DNA of 64,000 bases from Piscinibacter sp047602365 (GTDB lineage Bacteria > Pseudomonadota > Gammaproteobacteria > Burkholderiales > Burkholderiaceae_C), in the NCBI GenBank assembly GCA_047602365.1, contig JASGHM010000002.1, positions 1,364,001 through 1,428,000 on the forward strand, read 5' to 3'. This document shows positions 31,338 through 42,932 of this stretch, piece after piece. Below the pieces are notes generated by a model. It did not search any database and was not told where the DNA came from. It saw only the letters and a list, made by a program, of their open reading frames with translations. The position numbers and the translations under genes were made by a program. Each line of letters begins with the position of its first letter. The first letter of the stretch is position 1.

Positions 31338-32288
31338 ATGGCCGAACCACGCTTCCTCCAGCTGCATGCCGCCGACACCGCTGCGGAGCGTGCGGCCGCC
31401 TGCGCGGCGCTGCAGGAAGCGCAGGCGTGCATCGCTCCGAAGTATTTCTACGATCGCCTCGGCTCGCTGCTCTTCGAGGCCATCACGGCCCTGCCCGAGT
31501 ACTACCCGACACGCACCGAGGCCGGCATCTTCGCGCGCCATGGGACCGCGATGGCCGAGGCCATCGGCAGCATCGGCACGATGGTCGACCTCGGCGCCGG
31601 CAACTGCGCCAAGGCGGCGGCGCTGTTCGCGCTGCTCGAGCCGGCACACTACGTGGCCGTCGACATCTCGGTCGAGTTCGTCGGCGACGCACTGCGCCGG
31701 CTGCAGCGCGCCCATCCGCGCATCGTGATGACCGGCCTCGGCATCGACTTCGCCGCCGCGTTCGACCCGCCGGCCGGCCTGCTGCGCGGGCGGCCGCTGT
31801 TCTTCTATCCGGGCTCGAGCATCGGCAACTTCGAGCCCGACGATGCGCTCGCGCTGCTGCGCCGCGTGCGTCGCCACGCCGAAGGCGGCTGCCTGCTGAT
31901 CGGCGTGGACCTGGTGAAGGCCACCGACGTTCTCGAGGCGGCCTATGACGATGCGCTCGGTGTCACCGCGGCGTTCAATCTCAACGCGCTGCGCCACCTC
32001 AACCATGTCATCGGCAGCGACTTCGACACGCGCCAGTGGCGGCATGTCGCGCGCTACGATGAAGCCGCTTCGCGCATCGAGATGCACCTGCAGGCACGTG
32101 CGCCGGTCCAGGTGGGCTGGCCCGGCGGCGGCCGGCGGTTCGACGCGGGCGAGAGCATCCTCACCGAGTACTCGCACAAGTACCAGCCCGCGCAGTTCGA
32201 ATCCCTGCTGCACGACGCGGGCTTTGCGCGCGCACGGTGCTGGCGCGACGAACACGACGCCTTCGCGGTGTTCCTCGCCCACGCCTGA
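31338..32288 (+). CDS. egtD: L-histidine N-alpha-methyltransferase
   Basis: 316 residues matching EgtD, which trimethylates histidine to hercynine in ergothioneine synthesis. Visible: N-terminal PKYFYDRLGSLLFEAITALP, the SAM motif MVDLGAGNCAKAAALFALL (82-100), FFYPGSSIGNF and the C-terminal ESILTEYSHKYQPAQFESLL. The sulfoxide synthase gene egtB, often next to egtD in betaproteobacteria, is not found in this window. Divergent from lepB. Confidence 0.92.
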   Translation: MAEPRFLQLHAADTAAERAAACAALQEAQACIAPKYFYDRLGSLLFEAITALPEYYPTRTEAGIFARHGTAMAEAIGSIGTMVDLGAGNCAKAAALFALLEPAHYVAVDISVEFVGDALRRLQRAHPRIVMTGLGIDFAAAFDPPAGLLRGRPLFFYPGSSIGNFEPDDALALLRRVRRHAEGGCLLIGVDLVKATDVLEAAYDDALGVTAAFNLNALRHLNHVIGSDFDTRQWRHVARYDEAASRIEMHLQARAPVQVGWPGGGRRFDAGESILTEYSHKYQPAQFESLLHDAGFARARCWRDEHDAFAVFLAHA

Positions 32289-32388
32289 GCCGGGGTGCTG
32301 CGACCGCCACTGCGGGCAGACCCGCAGCACCCGCAGGGAACCGATCGACACGTTCGCGGCACGAACCTGGGCTACATTGCCCAGCCCG

Positions 32389-33654
32389 ATGACGATGAAC
32401 ACCGCTTTCGCCGCCTCCTCCGCCGCATCGGCCGCCTCCGCGCCGCTGTGGACGCTGGACGGCCTTCGCGCGGCCGACCCGGTGCTCGGCGTCGCGCTGC
32501 TGATGCTCGTCGCCGTGCTGCTGGCCGAGGCCTTGCATCGCACCTGGCGGCTGCCGCGCATCTGCGGCCACATGCTCACCGGTGCGGTGGCCGGCCCGGT
32601 GATGCTGCGCCTGCTCGAGGGCCTGGAGCTCGACCCGTGGAAGCCGCTGATCGACCTGGCCATCGGCGCGCTGCTGTTCGAGCTCGGCTCGCGCATCCGG
32701 CCGCGCTGGCTGCTCGACAACCGCTGGTTCGCGCTGAGCTGCCTGCTGCAAGCCTTGCTGTGCGGCGTGTTCGTCACCTTCGCGCTGCACTGGCTGGGCG
32801 CGCCCTGGCTCACTGCGGCCGTTGCCGGCACGGTGGCGCTGTCGACCTCGCCGGTGATCGTGCTGGCCGTCACGCACGAGTCGCGCGCGCGAGGCCAGGT
32901 CACCGAGCGTCTTCTGATGATGGCCGCCATCAATGCGGTGGTCGCGATCGTCGGCCTGAAGGTGCTTCGCATCATGCTGGCCTCCGACAGCGTTTCGCCC
33001 GGCGAGGAGTTCACCCGCGCCTCGATCAGCGCACTGCGCGTGATCAGCGGCTCGTTCCTGCTCGGCCTGGCCTGCGGCTTCGCGATGGACCGGCTGAGCC
33101 CGCTGGTGCGCGGCACGCCGGCGATGCCGGTGCTGCAGATCGCGCTGGTCATCGTCGCCAGCATGCTGGCCGCGCAATGGACACTCTCGCCGCTGCTCGC
33201 GCTGCTGGTCGCCGGCATGACGGCGCGGGCGCGCATGCAGCATGCGCTGACGGTGGAGCCGCACCTGGGCTCGGCCGGCGCGGTGCTCAACGTGCTGCTG
33301 TTCGTCTGCCTGGGCCTGCTGTTCACGCTGGATGGCATCGCCCGCCTGTGGCCGTGGGTGGTGGTGATCGTGCTGGTGCGCATCCTCGCCTCGGCGCTGG
33401 CGATCGGCGGCCTCGCGAAGCTCAGCGGCCTGAGTCACCGCCAGGCGGCCGGCCTGGCACTGGCGCTGCAGCCGATGAGCAGCCTGTCGGTGCTGCTCGC
33501 CGCCGACACCTTCGGCTGGACCTCGCAACTGCCCGGCACGCACGCGCCGACCATCCAGGCGCTGCTGCTGGCCACCACGCTGATGCAGGCGACCGGCCCG
33601 ATCTGGACACAACTCTCGCTGCGCCACCTGGCGCGCGAGACCAACGACCCCTGA
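32389..33654 (+). CDS. Cation:proton antiporter (Kef/CPA2-type sodium/hydrogen exchanger)
   Basis: 421 residues from ATG 32389 (a second ATG follows two codons later). About twelve membrane helices of the Na+/H+ exchanger fold: RTWRLPRICGHMLTGAVAGP near the first helices, TVALSTSPVIVLAVTHES in the core, and ALALQPMSSLSVLLAAD at the end. No C-terminal RCK/TrkA nucleotide-binding domain follows, so it is the short CPA2 type. It probably moves K+ or Na+ against H+; ion not predictable. A palindromic repeat element follows. Confidence 0.87.
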   Translation: MTMNTAFAASSAASAASAPLWTLDGLRAADPVLGVALLMLVAVLLAEALHRTWRLPRICGHMLTGAVAGPVMLRLLEGLELDPWKPLIDLAIGALLFELGSRIRPRWLLDNRWFALSCLLQALLCGVFVTFALHWLGAPWLTAAVAGTVALSTSPVIVLAVTHESRARGQVTERLLMMAAINAVVAIVGLKVLRIMLASDSVSPGEEFTRASISALRVISGSFLLGLACGFAMDRLSPLVRGTPAMPVLQIALVIVASMLAAQWTLSPLLALLVAGMTARARMQHALTVEPHLGSAGAVLNVLLFVCLGLLFTLDGIARLWPWVVVIVLVRILASALAIGGLAKLSGLSHRQAAGLALALQPMSSLSVLLAADTFGWTSQLPGTHAPTIQALLLATTLMQATGPIWTQLSLRHLARETNDP

Positions 33655-33657
33655 TGA

Positions 33658-33737
33658 GATGAAACCCCCAGGCTCACTTCGTTCGCAGTCCCCCGAGGGG
33701 GCACCCAGTGGCTTCGGAACGGCCGGGCGCCACTGAT
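33658..33737. repeat. GC-rich palindromic intergenic repeat, copy A
   Basis: An 80-base element centred on CCCCCGAGGGGG (33690-33701), flanked by GGCTCACTTCGTTCGCAG on one side and CAGTGGCTTCGGAACGGCCG on the other. On the reverse strand it reads GGCCG-TTCCGAAGCC...CCCCTCGGGGGA, the same order of blocks as copy B at 43984. Such elements are scattered between genes of Burkholderiales. It fills the gap between the antiporter and the ligase gene, in opposite orientation to copy B. Confidence 0.75.
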
Positions 33738-33740
33738 GCC

Positions 33741-34859
33741 ATGGCGCTGCAAGCCTTCACCACCTCGCAACCGCTGACGCTGGGCGTCGAGCTCGAGCTG
33801 CAGCTCGTCAGCACGCACGACTTCGACCTCGCGCCGCAGGCCGAGGACCTGCTGCGCGTGCTGAAGGACCACAGCGGCAGCTGGGACGTGAAGCCCGAGA
33901 TCACGCGCAGCATGATCGAGATCGGCACTTCGATCCAGCGCCAGCATGCGGTGCTGCTGGCCGAGCTGCGCGACCTGCGCGACCAGCTGTCGCGCGGCGC
34001 GCGCAAGCTCAACATCGGCATCGCCGGCGGCGGCACCCACGCCTACCAGCACTGGAGCCAGCAGAAGATCTTCCCCGGCGAGCGCTTCCACTACATCAGC
34101 GAGCTGTACGGCTACCTGGCCAAGCAGTTCACCGTGTTCGGACAGCATGTGCACGTCGGCTGCGAGGACGGCGACCGCGCGCTGTGGCTGCTGCATGCGC
34201 TCAGCCGCTACGTGCCGCACTTCATCGCACTGTCGGCCTCGTCGCCGTTCGTGCAGGGCGTCGACACCGGTTTCGACTCGGCGCGGCTGAACTCGGTGTT
34301 CGCCTTCCCGCTGTCGGGCCGCGCGCCGTTCTGCCTGTCGTGGGACGAGTTCGGCGCCTACTTCGACAAGATGACCAGCACCGGCGTCGTGCAGTCGATG
34401 AAGGACTTCTACTGGGACATCCGGCCCAAGCCCGAGTACGGCACCATCGAGCTGCGTGTCTGCGACACGCCGCTGACGGTCGAGAAGGCGGCGGCGCTGG
34501 CCTGCTACCTGCAATGCATCTGCCGCTACCTGCGCGAGCAGAAGCCCTTCGAGCCGGCCGAGGACGACTACCTCGTCTACACCTTCAACCGCTTCCAGGC
34601 CTGCCGCTTCGGGCTGGACGGCGAGATCGTCGACCCGAAGACCAAGGAACGCCATCGCCTTCGCGACGACATCCTGCGCACGCTGGCACGCGTCGACGAA
34701 CACGCGCTCGACCTGCAGGCGCTCGACGCCTCCAACCTGATCCGCGAGAGCCTGTTCGCCGGCAACGACGCGCAGTGGCTGCGCGGCCAGCACGGTGCCG
34801 GCCGGCCGCTGTCGGCGGCGGTCGAGGCGGCGGCGCAGCGCTGGATGAACCTGGCCTGA
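33741..34859 (+). CDS. YbdK-family carboxylate-amine ligase (glutamate-cysteine ligase type 2)
   Basis: 372 residues from the ATG at 33741; the longer frame from a GTG at 33708 would start inside the repeat element and is rejected. The fold is that of YbdK/COG2170 enzymes: TLGVELELQLVSTHDFDL at the start (metal-binding Glu residues), the VKPEITRSMIEIGTSIQ block and the HVHVGCEDGDRAL loop. These show weak gamma-glutamylcysteine ligase activity; the physiological substrate is uncertain. It converges with a GNAT gene, stop to stop without a gap. Confidence 0.92.
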   Translation: MALQAFTTSQPLTLGVELELQLVSTHDFDLAPQAEDLLRVLKDHSGSWDVKPEITRSMIEIGTSIQRQHAVLLAELRDLRDQLSRGARKLNIGIAGGGTHAYQHWSQQKIFPGERFHYISELYGYLAKQFTVFGQHVHVGCEDGDRALWLLHALSRYVPHFIALSASSPFVQGVDTGFDSARLNSVFAFPLSGRAPFCLSWDEFGAYFDKMTSTGVVQSMKDFYWDIRPKPEYGTIELRVCDTPLTVEKAAALACYLQCICRYLREQKPFEPAEDDYLVYTFNRFQACRFGLDGEIVDPKTKERHRLRDDILRTLARVDEHALDLQALDASNLIRESLFAGNDAQWLRGQHGAGRPLSAAVEAAAQRWMNLA

Positions 34860-35387
34860 TCAGGCGGCGCGCGGCGACGGCGGGCTCGGGTGCAGCCGCG
34901 CCATCGCGTAGACGTCCTCGTAGGCGCCGTCGCGCAGCGCATAGGCGCGGTGCGTGCCCTCGACCTCGAAGCCGAACTTGCGGTACAGCGCGATCGCCGG
35001 CACGTTGTCGACGAACACCGTCAGCTCCAGGCGCAGGATGCCGGCCCAGCGGTCGGCGTAGTCGCACATCGCCGCCATCAGCGCGCTGCCGACGCCGCAG
35101 CGCTGTGCCGAGGGTGCGACCGAGATGCCGAGCATCATCACGTGGCGGCGGCGCAACTGCGGGCCGACCGGATGCAGCCCGCAGGAGCCGACCACCTCGC
35201 CGTCGAGCTCGGCGCTGAGCAGCAGGTCGGCCTTGCCGGGCGCGGTCGATTCGCTCAGGCGCGCGTGCCACAGCGCCTCGTCGGGCATCGGCAGCTGCAT
35301 CAGGTTGCCGTAGACCTGCGGGTGGGACATCAGCTTCGCGTAGGCGGCGGCATCGCGCGGCGAGGCGCGGCGGACGGTGATGTTCAT
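34860..35387 (-). CDS. GNAT N-acetyltransferase, YhhY/AaaT-like
   Basis: 175 residues. Single GNAT domain with the acetyl-CoA motif ISVAPSAQRCGVGSALMAAM (about 88-107) and the C-terminal VDNVPAIALYRKFGFEVEGT. N-terminal MNITVRRASPRDAAAYAKLM and NLMQLPMPDEALWHARL resemble E. coli YhhY, an acetyltransferase of free Phe/Met. Specificity here is inference. It is divergent from the ChaN-like gene with a 38-base gap. Confidence 0.88.
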   Translation of the reverse strand: MNITVRRASPRDAAAYAKLMSHPQVYGNLMQLPMPDEALWHARLSESTAPGKADLLLSAELDGEVVGSCGLHPVGPQLRRRHVMMLGISVAPSAQRCGVGSALMAAMCDYADRWAGILRLELTVFVDNVPAIALYRKFGFEVEGTHRAYALRDGAYEDVYAMARLHPSPPSPRAA

Positions 35388-35425
35388 GGCACGCGGTCCT
35401 TTCGCGCCTATCGTATGCTGGGCCG

Positions 35426-36205
35426 ATGCCGTTCCGCATCCTCACGATGGTGGCCACGCTGCTGCTGGCCGCCTGCGCCGCCCCGGCACCGCTCCTGCCC
35501 GACACGCCGGTGATCGTCTTCGGCGAGCAGCACGACCAGCCCGACCATCAGCGCCAGACCGCGCAGGCCCTGCGCCAGCTCGCCGCACGCGGCACGCTGG
35601 CCGCAGTGGTGATCGAGATGGCAGAACGCGGGCGCAGCACGACGGGGCTGCCGCGCGATGCCGGCACGGCGCAGGTGAGAGAGGCGCTGGGCTGGCGCAA
35701 CTGGGACTGGCCGGTCTACGAGGGCGTGGTGATGGCGGCCGTGCGCGCCGGCGTGCCGGTGCTGGGCGGCAACCTGCCGCGCGAGCGCATGCGCGAGGTG
35801 ATGGGCGACACCGGCCGCGACGCCCTGCTCGACACGAGCACGCGCGAGAAGCTGGCGGTCGCCGTGCGCGAAGGCCATTGCGGCATGCTGCCGGCGGCGC
35901 AGGAGCCGGGCATGGTGCGCATCCAGATCGCCCGTGACCAGGCCATGGCCGAGACCGTCGCAGCGGCGATCCGCCCCGGGCAGCAGGTGTTGCTGCTCAC
36001 CGGCGCGCAGCATGCGTCGCGCGACCGCGGCGTGCCTCTGCACCTGGCATTGCGCCATGGCGCGCCGGGCGTGCACGTGGTGATCTTCGGCGAGCCGTCG
36101 ATCGGCCTGGCCGCCGACGACCTGCGCGCAGCCCGGGTGACGCCGAGGCCGGACCCCTGCGAGGGCTTGCGCGAGCGGCTGTCGAAGCCGCCCGCGGCGT
36201 CCTGA
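35426..36205 (+). CDS. ChaN family lipoprotein
   Basis: 259 residues. A short signal peptide (PFRILTMVATLLLAAC) ends at lipobox LAAC. The ChaN/haem-binding uptake signature VIVFGEQHDQPDHQ (29-42) is clear, and VIEMAERGRSTTGLP, RNWDWPVYEGVV and LLTGAQHASRDRGVPLHL are in the usual places. ChaN of Campylobacter binds haem at a dimer interface; here the role in iron or haem is only inferred. It ends four bases before the stop of alaS (convergent). Confidence 0.9.
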   Translation: MPFRILTMVATLLLAACAAPAPLLPDTPVIVFGEQHDQPDHQRQTAQALRQLAARGTLAAVVIEMAERGRSTTGLPRDAGTAQVREALGWRNWDWPVYEGVVMAAVRAGVPVLGGNLPRERMREVMGDTGRDALLDTSTREKLAVAVREGHCGMLPAAQEPGMVRIQIARDQAMAETVAAAIRPGQQVLLLTGAQHASRDRGVPLHLALRHGAPGVHVVIFGEPSIGLAADDLRAARVTPRPDPCEGLRERLSKPPAAS

Positions 36206-36208
36206 CGG

Positions 36209-38836
<2,628 letters not shown>

Positions 38837-38882
38837 GGGCCGGAATTCTACCGGCCGCCCTTGGGCGGGCTCCCTGATGGGC

Positions 38883-40292
38883 TCAGCCCTGCGCCTGGTG
38901 GCGTTCGATCTGCGCGTGCAGCAGCTGCCAGAGCCGGTCGTCGTCGCTGAAGGCGACGTTGAAGCGCATCCAGCCAGTGGTGCGCGGCTGCACCAGGAAC
39001 AGGTGGCCCGGCCCCAGCATCACGCCCTGGCCGGCCGCCTCGCGCGACAGCTCGGCGGCGTCGGGCAGGTCGGGATGGCGAGCCCACAGGTAGAGCCCGG
39101 CCTTCGGTTCGGCGAACAGCTCGAAGCCCAGCCCGAGCAGGCGCCGCGCCACGCGCCCATGGGCATCGGCCAGGCGGTCGCGCAGCGCCTTCAGGTGCTT
39201 GCGCCAGCGCCCTTCGGTGAGCGCACCGAAGGCGATGCGCTCGGTGATGTCGGACGAGGTCAGCCCGGAGACCATCTTGAGTTGCGTCAACTCGTCCAGC
39301 AGGCCCGGCTCGGCAGCGACGAAGCCGACGCGGATGTTCGGCGAGATGGTCTTGGAGAAACTGCCGATGTGGATCACGCGGCGCAGCTGGTCGAGGCTGG
39401 CCAGCGAGGGCCGCTGCAGCGGGTCCATGTCGGCATACAGGTCGTTCTCGACCAGCGTCAGGCCATGCGCCTCGGCCAGCTGCAGCACGCGGTAGAGCTG
39501 GGCGATCGGCGCCACCGAGCCGGTCGGGCTGTGCAGGCGCGGCTGGGTGAAGAACACGCTCGGCTTGTGCTCGGCGATCAGCGCCTCCAGCGCCGCGGTG
39601 TCGTAGCCCTGCGGCGTGCGCGGCACGCCGACCAGCCGCGCACCGAGGTAGCGCAGCATGAACATCAGGTTCGGGTAGCCGGGCTCGTCGACCAGCACCG
39701 CGTCGCCCGACTTGACCAGCCGCCGCGCGGCCAGGTCCAGCGCCTGGCTGGAGCCCTGGGTCAGCAGCACGTGGTCGGCGGTGGCGGCGATCTGCTGCTC
39801 GGCCAGCGTCTCGGCGATCAAGGCACGCAGCGCCATGTGGCCATGCGGCGAACCATAGCCGCCGAGCTCGGCACCGTCGGTGGCCAGCTGGCGCAGGCTG
39901 CGCCGCACGCCTTCCTCGAACAGCCAGTCGTGCGGCAGCCAGCCGCAGCCGGCCTTGATCGGCAGGTTGCGGCTCTCGAAGATCTGCTTGAGGTACCAGC
40001 GCGTGTCGAAGTTGAGGTCGCGCGCCCCGCCCTCGCCCGGCGTCGCCACGTCGCCGGGACGGCGTTTGACGAAGAAGCCGGCATTGGCGCGCGACACCAG
40101 CCAGCCCTGCGCCACCAGGCGGTCGTAGGCCTCGACCACGGTGAACACGCTGACGCCGTGGGTGGCCGCGAAACCGCGGATCGACGGCAGCTTGGCGTCG
40201 GGTTGCAACGAACGCTCGGCGATCAGGCGGCGCAGGCCATCGACGATCTGCGTCACCAGCGGGATGGAGGAATCGGGATTGAGGTTGAGCAT
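38883..40292 (-). CDS. MocR/GabR-type PLP-dependent transcriptional regulator
   Basis: 469 residues. An N-terminal GntR winged helix (SIPLVTQIVDGLRRLIAE, LPSIRGFAATHGVSVFTVVEAYDRL) is joined by a linker to a class I aminotransferase-like domain with the PLP Lys314 in GSFSKTIS and the family's DEPGYPNLMF and EVENDLYADM-like blocks. It is divergent from gabT, 135 bases apart, so it most likely senses GABA or a related amine and controls the gab/pot operon, like GabR of Bacillus. Regulation is inferred from position. Confidence 0.92.
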   Translation of the reverse strand: MLNLNPDSSIPLVTQIVDGLRRLIAERSLQPDAKLPSIRGFAATHGVSVFTVVEAYDRLVAQGWLVSRANAGFFVKRRPGDVATPGEGGARDLNFDTRWYLKQIFESRNLPIKAGCGWLPHDWLFEEGVRRSLRQLATDGAELGGYGSPHGHMALRALIAETLAEQQIAATADHVLLTQGSSQALDLAARRLVKSGDAVLVDEPGYPNLMFMLRYLGARLVGVPRTPQGYDTAALEALIAEHKPSVFFTQPRLHSPTGSVAPIAQLYRVLQLAEAHGLTLVENDLYADMDPLQRPSLASLDQLRRVIHIGSFSKTISPNIRVGFVAAEPGLLDELTQLKMVSGLTSSDITERIAFGALTEGRWRKHLKALRDRLADAHGRVARRLLGLGFELFAEPKAGLYLWARHPDLPDAAELSREAAGQGVMLGPGHLFLVQPRTTGWMRFNVAFSDDDRLWQLLHAQIERHQAQG

Positions 40293-40341
40293 TCGATGCA
40301 CCAACCCAGGGATTTCCCGTACAGGCTCGGCGGCCAGCACA

Positions 40342-40369
40342 GTACAACGCGGCGGGTTGACGTGTGTAC
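40342..40369. promoter_or_regulatory. Possible MocR operator between the regulator and gabT
   Basis: GTACAAC and GTTG...TGTAC form a broken inverted repeat (outer arms 40342-40346 and 40365-40369), with a TTGACG -35-like hexamer at 40357. It lies midway between the divergent start codons, where a GabR-like protein would bind. No second direct repeat is clear, so this is tentative. Confidence 0.35.
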
Positions 40370-40427
40370 ATGGTAGCGTCGCCCCCGCATGCCTAGAGTT
40401 CGGCCCGTCGTCACGCCGGAGAGCATC

Positions 40428-41729
40428 ATGCAGCGCAGCGCGGTCACCAACAGCGCCCCCACCAACACCGCCCTGATGGCGCGCCGCCACGCCGCCATTC
40501 CACGCGGCGTCGGCCAGGCCCACCAGATCTTCATCTCGCGGGCGAAGAACGCCGAGTTCTGGGACGTGGAAGGCAAGCGCTACATCGACTTCGCCGGCGG
40601 CATCGCGGTGCTCAACACCGGTCACTGCCACCCCGGCGTGATCGAGGCGGTGAAGGAACAACTCGACCTGTACACGCACACCTGCTTCCAGGTCGTCGCC
40701 TACGAGCCCTACGTCGAACTGGCCGAGCGGCTCAATGCGCTGGCGCCGGGCGAGTTCGCCAAGAAGACGCTGTTCCTCACCACCGGTGCCGAGGCGGTGG
40801 AGAACGCGGTGAAGATCGCCCGCGCCCACACTGGCCGGCCGGGCATCGTCGCCTTCACCGGCGGCTACCACGGCCGCACGATGATGACGCTCGGCATGAC
40901 CGGCAAGGTGGCGCCCTACAAGACCGGCTTCGGCCCCTTCCCCGGCGAGGTGTTCCACGCGCTGTTCCCGAACCCGCTGCACGGCGTCAGCGTCGAGCGT
41001 GCGCTGGAGTCGGTCGAGACCCTCTTCAAGAACGACATCGAGGCCAGCCGCGTCGCCGCCTTCATCGTCGAGCCGGTGCAGGGCGAAGGCGGCTTCTACG
41101 TCGCGCCCGATGAATTCATCGTCGGCCTGAAGAAGCTGGCCGACAAGCACGGCATCCTGCTGATCGCCGACGAGGTGCAGACCGGCGCCGGCCGCACCGG
41201 CACCTGGTTCGCCTGCGAGCAGTGGAGCGTCGCGCCCGACCTGATCACCACCGCCAAGTCGCTGGCCGGCGGCTTCCCGATCTCGGGCGTGGTCGGCCGC
41301 GCCGAGGTGATGGATGCCCCCGGCCCCGGCGGTCTGGGCGGCACCTATGCCGGCTCGCCGGTCGGCTGTGCCGCGGCACTGGCCGTGCTGCGCGCCTTCG
41401 AGGAAGAGAAGCTGCTCGAGCGCAGCAAGGCGGTCGGTGCGCGCCTGGTCGAGTCGCTGAAGCAGATCGCGCGCGACCAGCCCGCCATCGGCGACGTGCG
41501 TGGGCTCGGCGCGATGGTGGCCATCGAACTCTTCGAGCCCGGCACGAAGACGCCGGACGCCGAGCTGACCCGCCAGGTGGTCGCCGAAGCGGCGCGCCGC
41601 GGCCTGGTGCTGCTGTCCTGCGGCACCTACGGCAACGTGATCCGCGTGCTGGTGCCGCTGACCGCCTCGGACGCGCTGCTCGACGAGGGCCTGCGCATCC
41701 TGGCCGACAGTTTTGCTGCCGTGCGCTGA
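40428..41729 (+). CDS. gabT: 4-aminobutyrate--2-oxoglutarate transaminase
   Basis: 433 residues from the ATG at 40428, which has a GGAGAG site; the ATG 39 bases upstream lacks one. Class III aminotransferase with PLP Lys277 in TTAKSLAGGFPISG, LLIADEVQTGAGRTG and the GABA-transaminase-type EPVQGEGGFYVAPDEF. Converts GABA and 2-oxoglutarate to succinate semialdehyde and glutamate. First gene of a seven-gene run with an ABC importer, a ureohydrolase and gabD; the next gene starts one base after its stop. Related diamine transaminases are the alternative. Confidence 0.92.
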   Translation: MQRSAVTNSAPTNTALMARRHAAIPRGVGQAHQIFISRAKNAEFWDVEGKRYIDFAGGIAVLNTGHCHPGVIEAVKEQLDLYTHTCFQVVAYEPYVELAERLNALAPGEFAKKTLFLTTGAEAVENAVKIARAHTGRPGIVAFTGGYHGRTMMTLGMTGKVAPYKTGFGPFPGEVFHALFPNPLHGVSVERALESVETLFKNDIEASRVAAFIVEPVQGEGGFYVAPDEFIVGLKKLADKHGILLIADEVQTGAGRTGTWFACEQWSVAPDLITTAKSLAGGFPISGVVGRAEVMDAPGPGGLGGTYAGSPVGCAAALAVLRAFEEEKLLERSKAVGARLVESLKQIARDQPAIGDVRGLGAMVAIELFEPGTKTPDAELTRQVVAEAARRGLVLLSCGTYGNVIRVLVPLTASDALLDEGLRILADSFAAVR

Positions 41730-41730
41730 C

Positions 41731-42885
41731 ATGCAGACCGCCCAGCCCCCCGCCGCCGCGGCGGCTCCCGCACCGGCCGCGGCGACCGCCGCCGCCGAAC
41801 CGCTGGTGCGCTTCCGCGCCGTGCAGAAGACCTACGACGGCGTGCAGCTGGTCGTGCGTTCGCTCGACCTCGACATCCGCCGCGGCGAGTTCCTGACGCT
41901 GCTCGGGCCTTCGGGTTCGGGCAAGACGACCACGCTGATGATGCTGGCCGGCTTCGAGTCGCCGACCGCCGGCGAGATCCTGCTCGAGGGCCGGCCGATC
42001 ACGCGCACGCCGCCGCACAAGCGCCACTTCGGCATGGTGTTCCAGAACTATGCGCTGTTCCCGCACCTCACGGTCGGGCAGAACGTGGCCTACCCGCTGA
42101 CGGTGCGCAAGGTGCCGAAGGCCGAGCAGCAGCAGCGTGTCGAGAAGGCGCTGGCGATGGTGCGGCTGGAGGGCAAGGCCGAGCGCCTGCCCGGCCAGCT
42201 CTCCGGCGGCCAGCAGCAGCGTGTGGCGCTGGCCCGCGCGCTGGTCTTCAACCCGCAGCTGGTGCTGATGGACGAACCGCTGGGCGCGCTCGACAAGCAG
42301 CTGCGCGAGCACATGCAGATCGAGCTGAAGGAACTGCACCGCCAGCTCGGCGTGACCTTCGTCTACGTGACGCACGACCAGGACGAGGCGCTGACGATGA
42401 GCGACCGCGTCGCCGTGTTCAACGACGGCGAGATCCAGCAGATCGACCCGGTCGAGCGCATCTACGAGCAGCCGGGCAACCGCTTCGTGGCCGGCTTCAT
42501 CGGCGACAGCACGGTGCTCGACGGCACGGTGCGCGCCACCGGCATCGATGGCGCCGGCGAGCGCTGCGGCATCGTGCTGCCCGACGGCCGTGTGATCACC
42601 GGGCTGAACGTCAACGATGCCGCGGTCGGCGACCGTGTGCAGGCCAGCGCCCGGCCCGAGCGCATCGTGCTGCACACCGCGGCGCCGGGCGAACGTGCCA
42701 ACGTGCTGCAGGCCACGGTGAGCGACGTGATCTATTTCGGCGACCACCTGCGGCTGCTGTGCCATGTCGCCGAAGGCCAGCCCGAGGCGACCGTGAAGCT
42801 GCCGCTGGCGGCCGCCGCCGGAGTGCGTGCCGGCAGCGCGGTGTGGCTGGAGTTCCCGCCCGAGCACACGCGCATCTACCGCTGA
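41731..42885 (+). CDS. ABC transporter ATP-binding protein, spermidine/putrescine (Pot) type
   Basis: 384 residues. An Ala/Pro-rich N-terminal extension (about 1-24) precedes a canonical ATPase: Walker A GPSGSGKTT (59-67), Q-loop VFQNYALFPHLTVGQN, signature LSGGQQQRVALARAL, Walker B LVLMDEPLGALD and the H-loop VTHDQDEAL. The C-terminal TOBE-2 domain (about 280-384) is typical of PotA-like importers. It energises import together with the binding protein and two permeases encoded downstream. Substrate inferred as GABA, polyamine or guanidinobutyrate. Confidence 0.92.
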   Translation: MQTAQPPAAAAAPAPAAATAAAEPLVRFRAVQKTYDGVQLVVRSLDLDIRRGEFLTLLGPSGSGKTTTLMMLAGFESPTAGEILLEGRPITRTPPHKRHFGMVFQNYALFPHLTVGQNVAYPLTVRKVPKAEQQQRVEKALAMVRLEGKAERLPGQLSGGQQQRVALARALVFNPQLVLMDEPLGALDKQLREHMQIELKELHRQLGVTFVYVTHDQDEALTMSDRVAVFNDGEIQQIDPVERIYEQPGNRFVAGFIGDSTVLDGTVRATGIDGAGERCGIVLPDGRVITGLNVNDAAVGDRVQASARPERIVLHTAAPGERANVLQATVSDVIYFGDHLRLLCHVAEGQPEATVKLPLAAAAGVRAGSAVWLEFPPEHTRIYR

Positions 42886-42932
42886 ACCGCCTTCACTGCT
42901 TTCCCTCACCCCTCCTCCAGGAGACCCTCACG

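Noticed and set aside
33708..33740. GTG start 33 bases upstream of the YbdK-like gene
   Set aside because: It falls inside the intergenic repeat element and would add residues not typical of the family; the ATG at 33741 matches the family start.
38840..38880. GC-rich hairpin before alaS as an attenuator
   Set aside because: The inverted repeat (CCGCCC/GGGCGG) is short and no tRNA-sensing or anti-terminator structure is visible.
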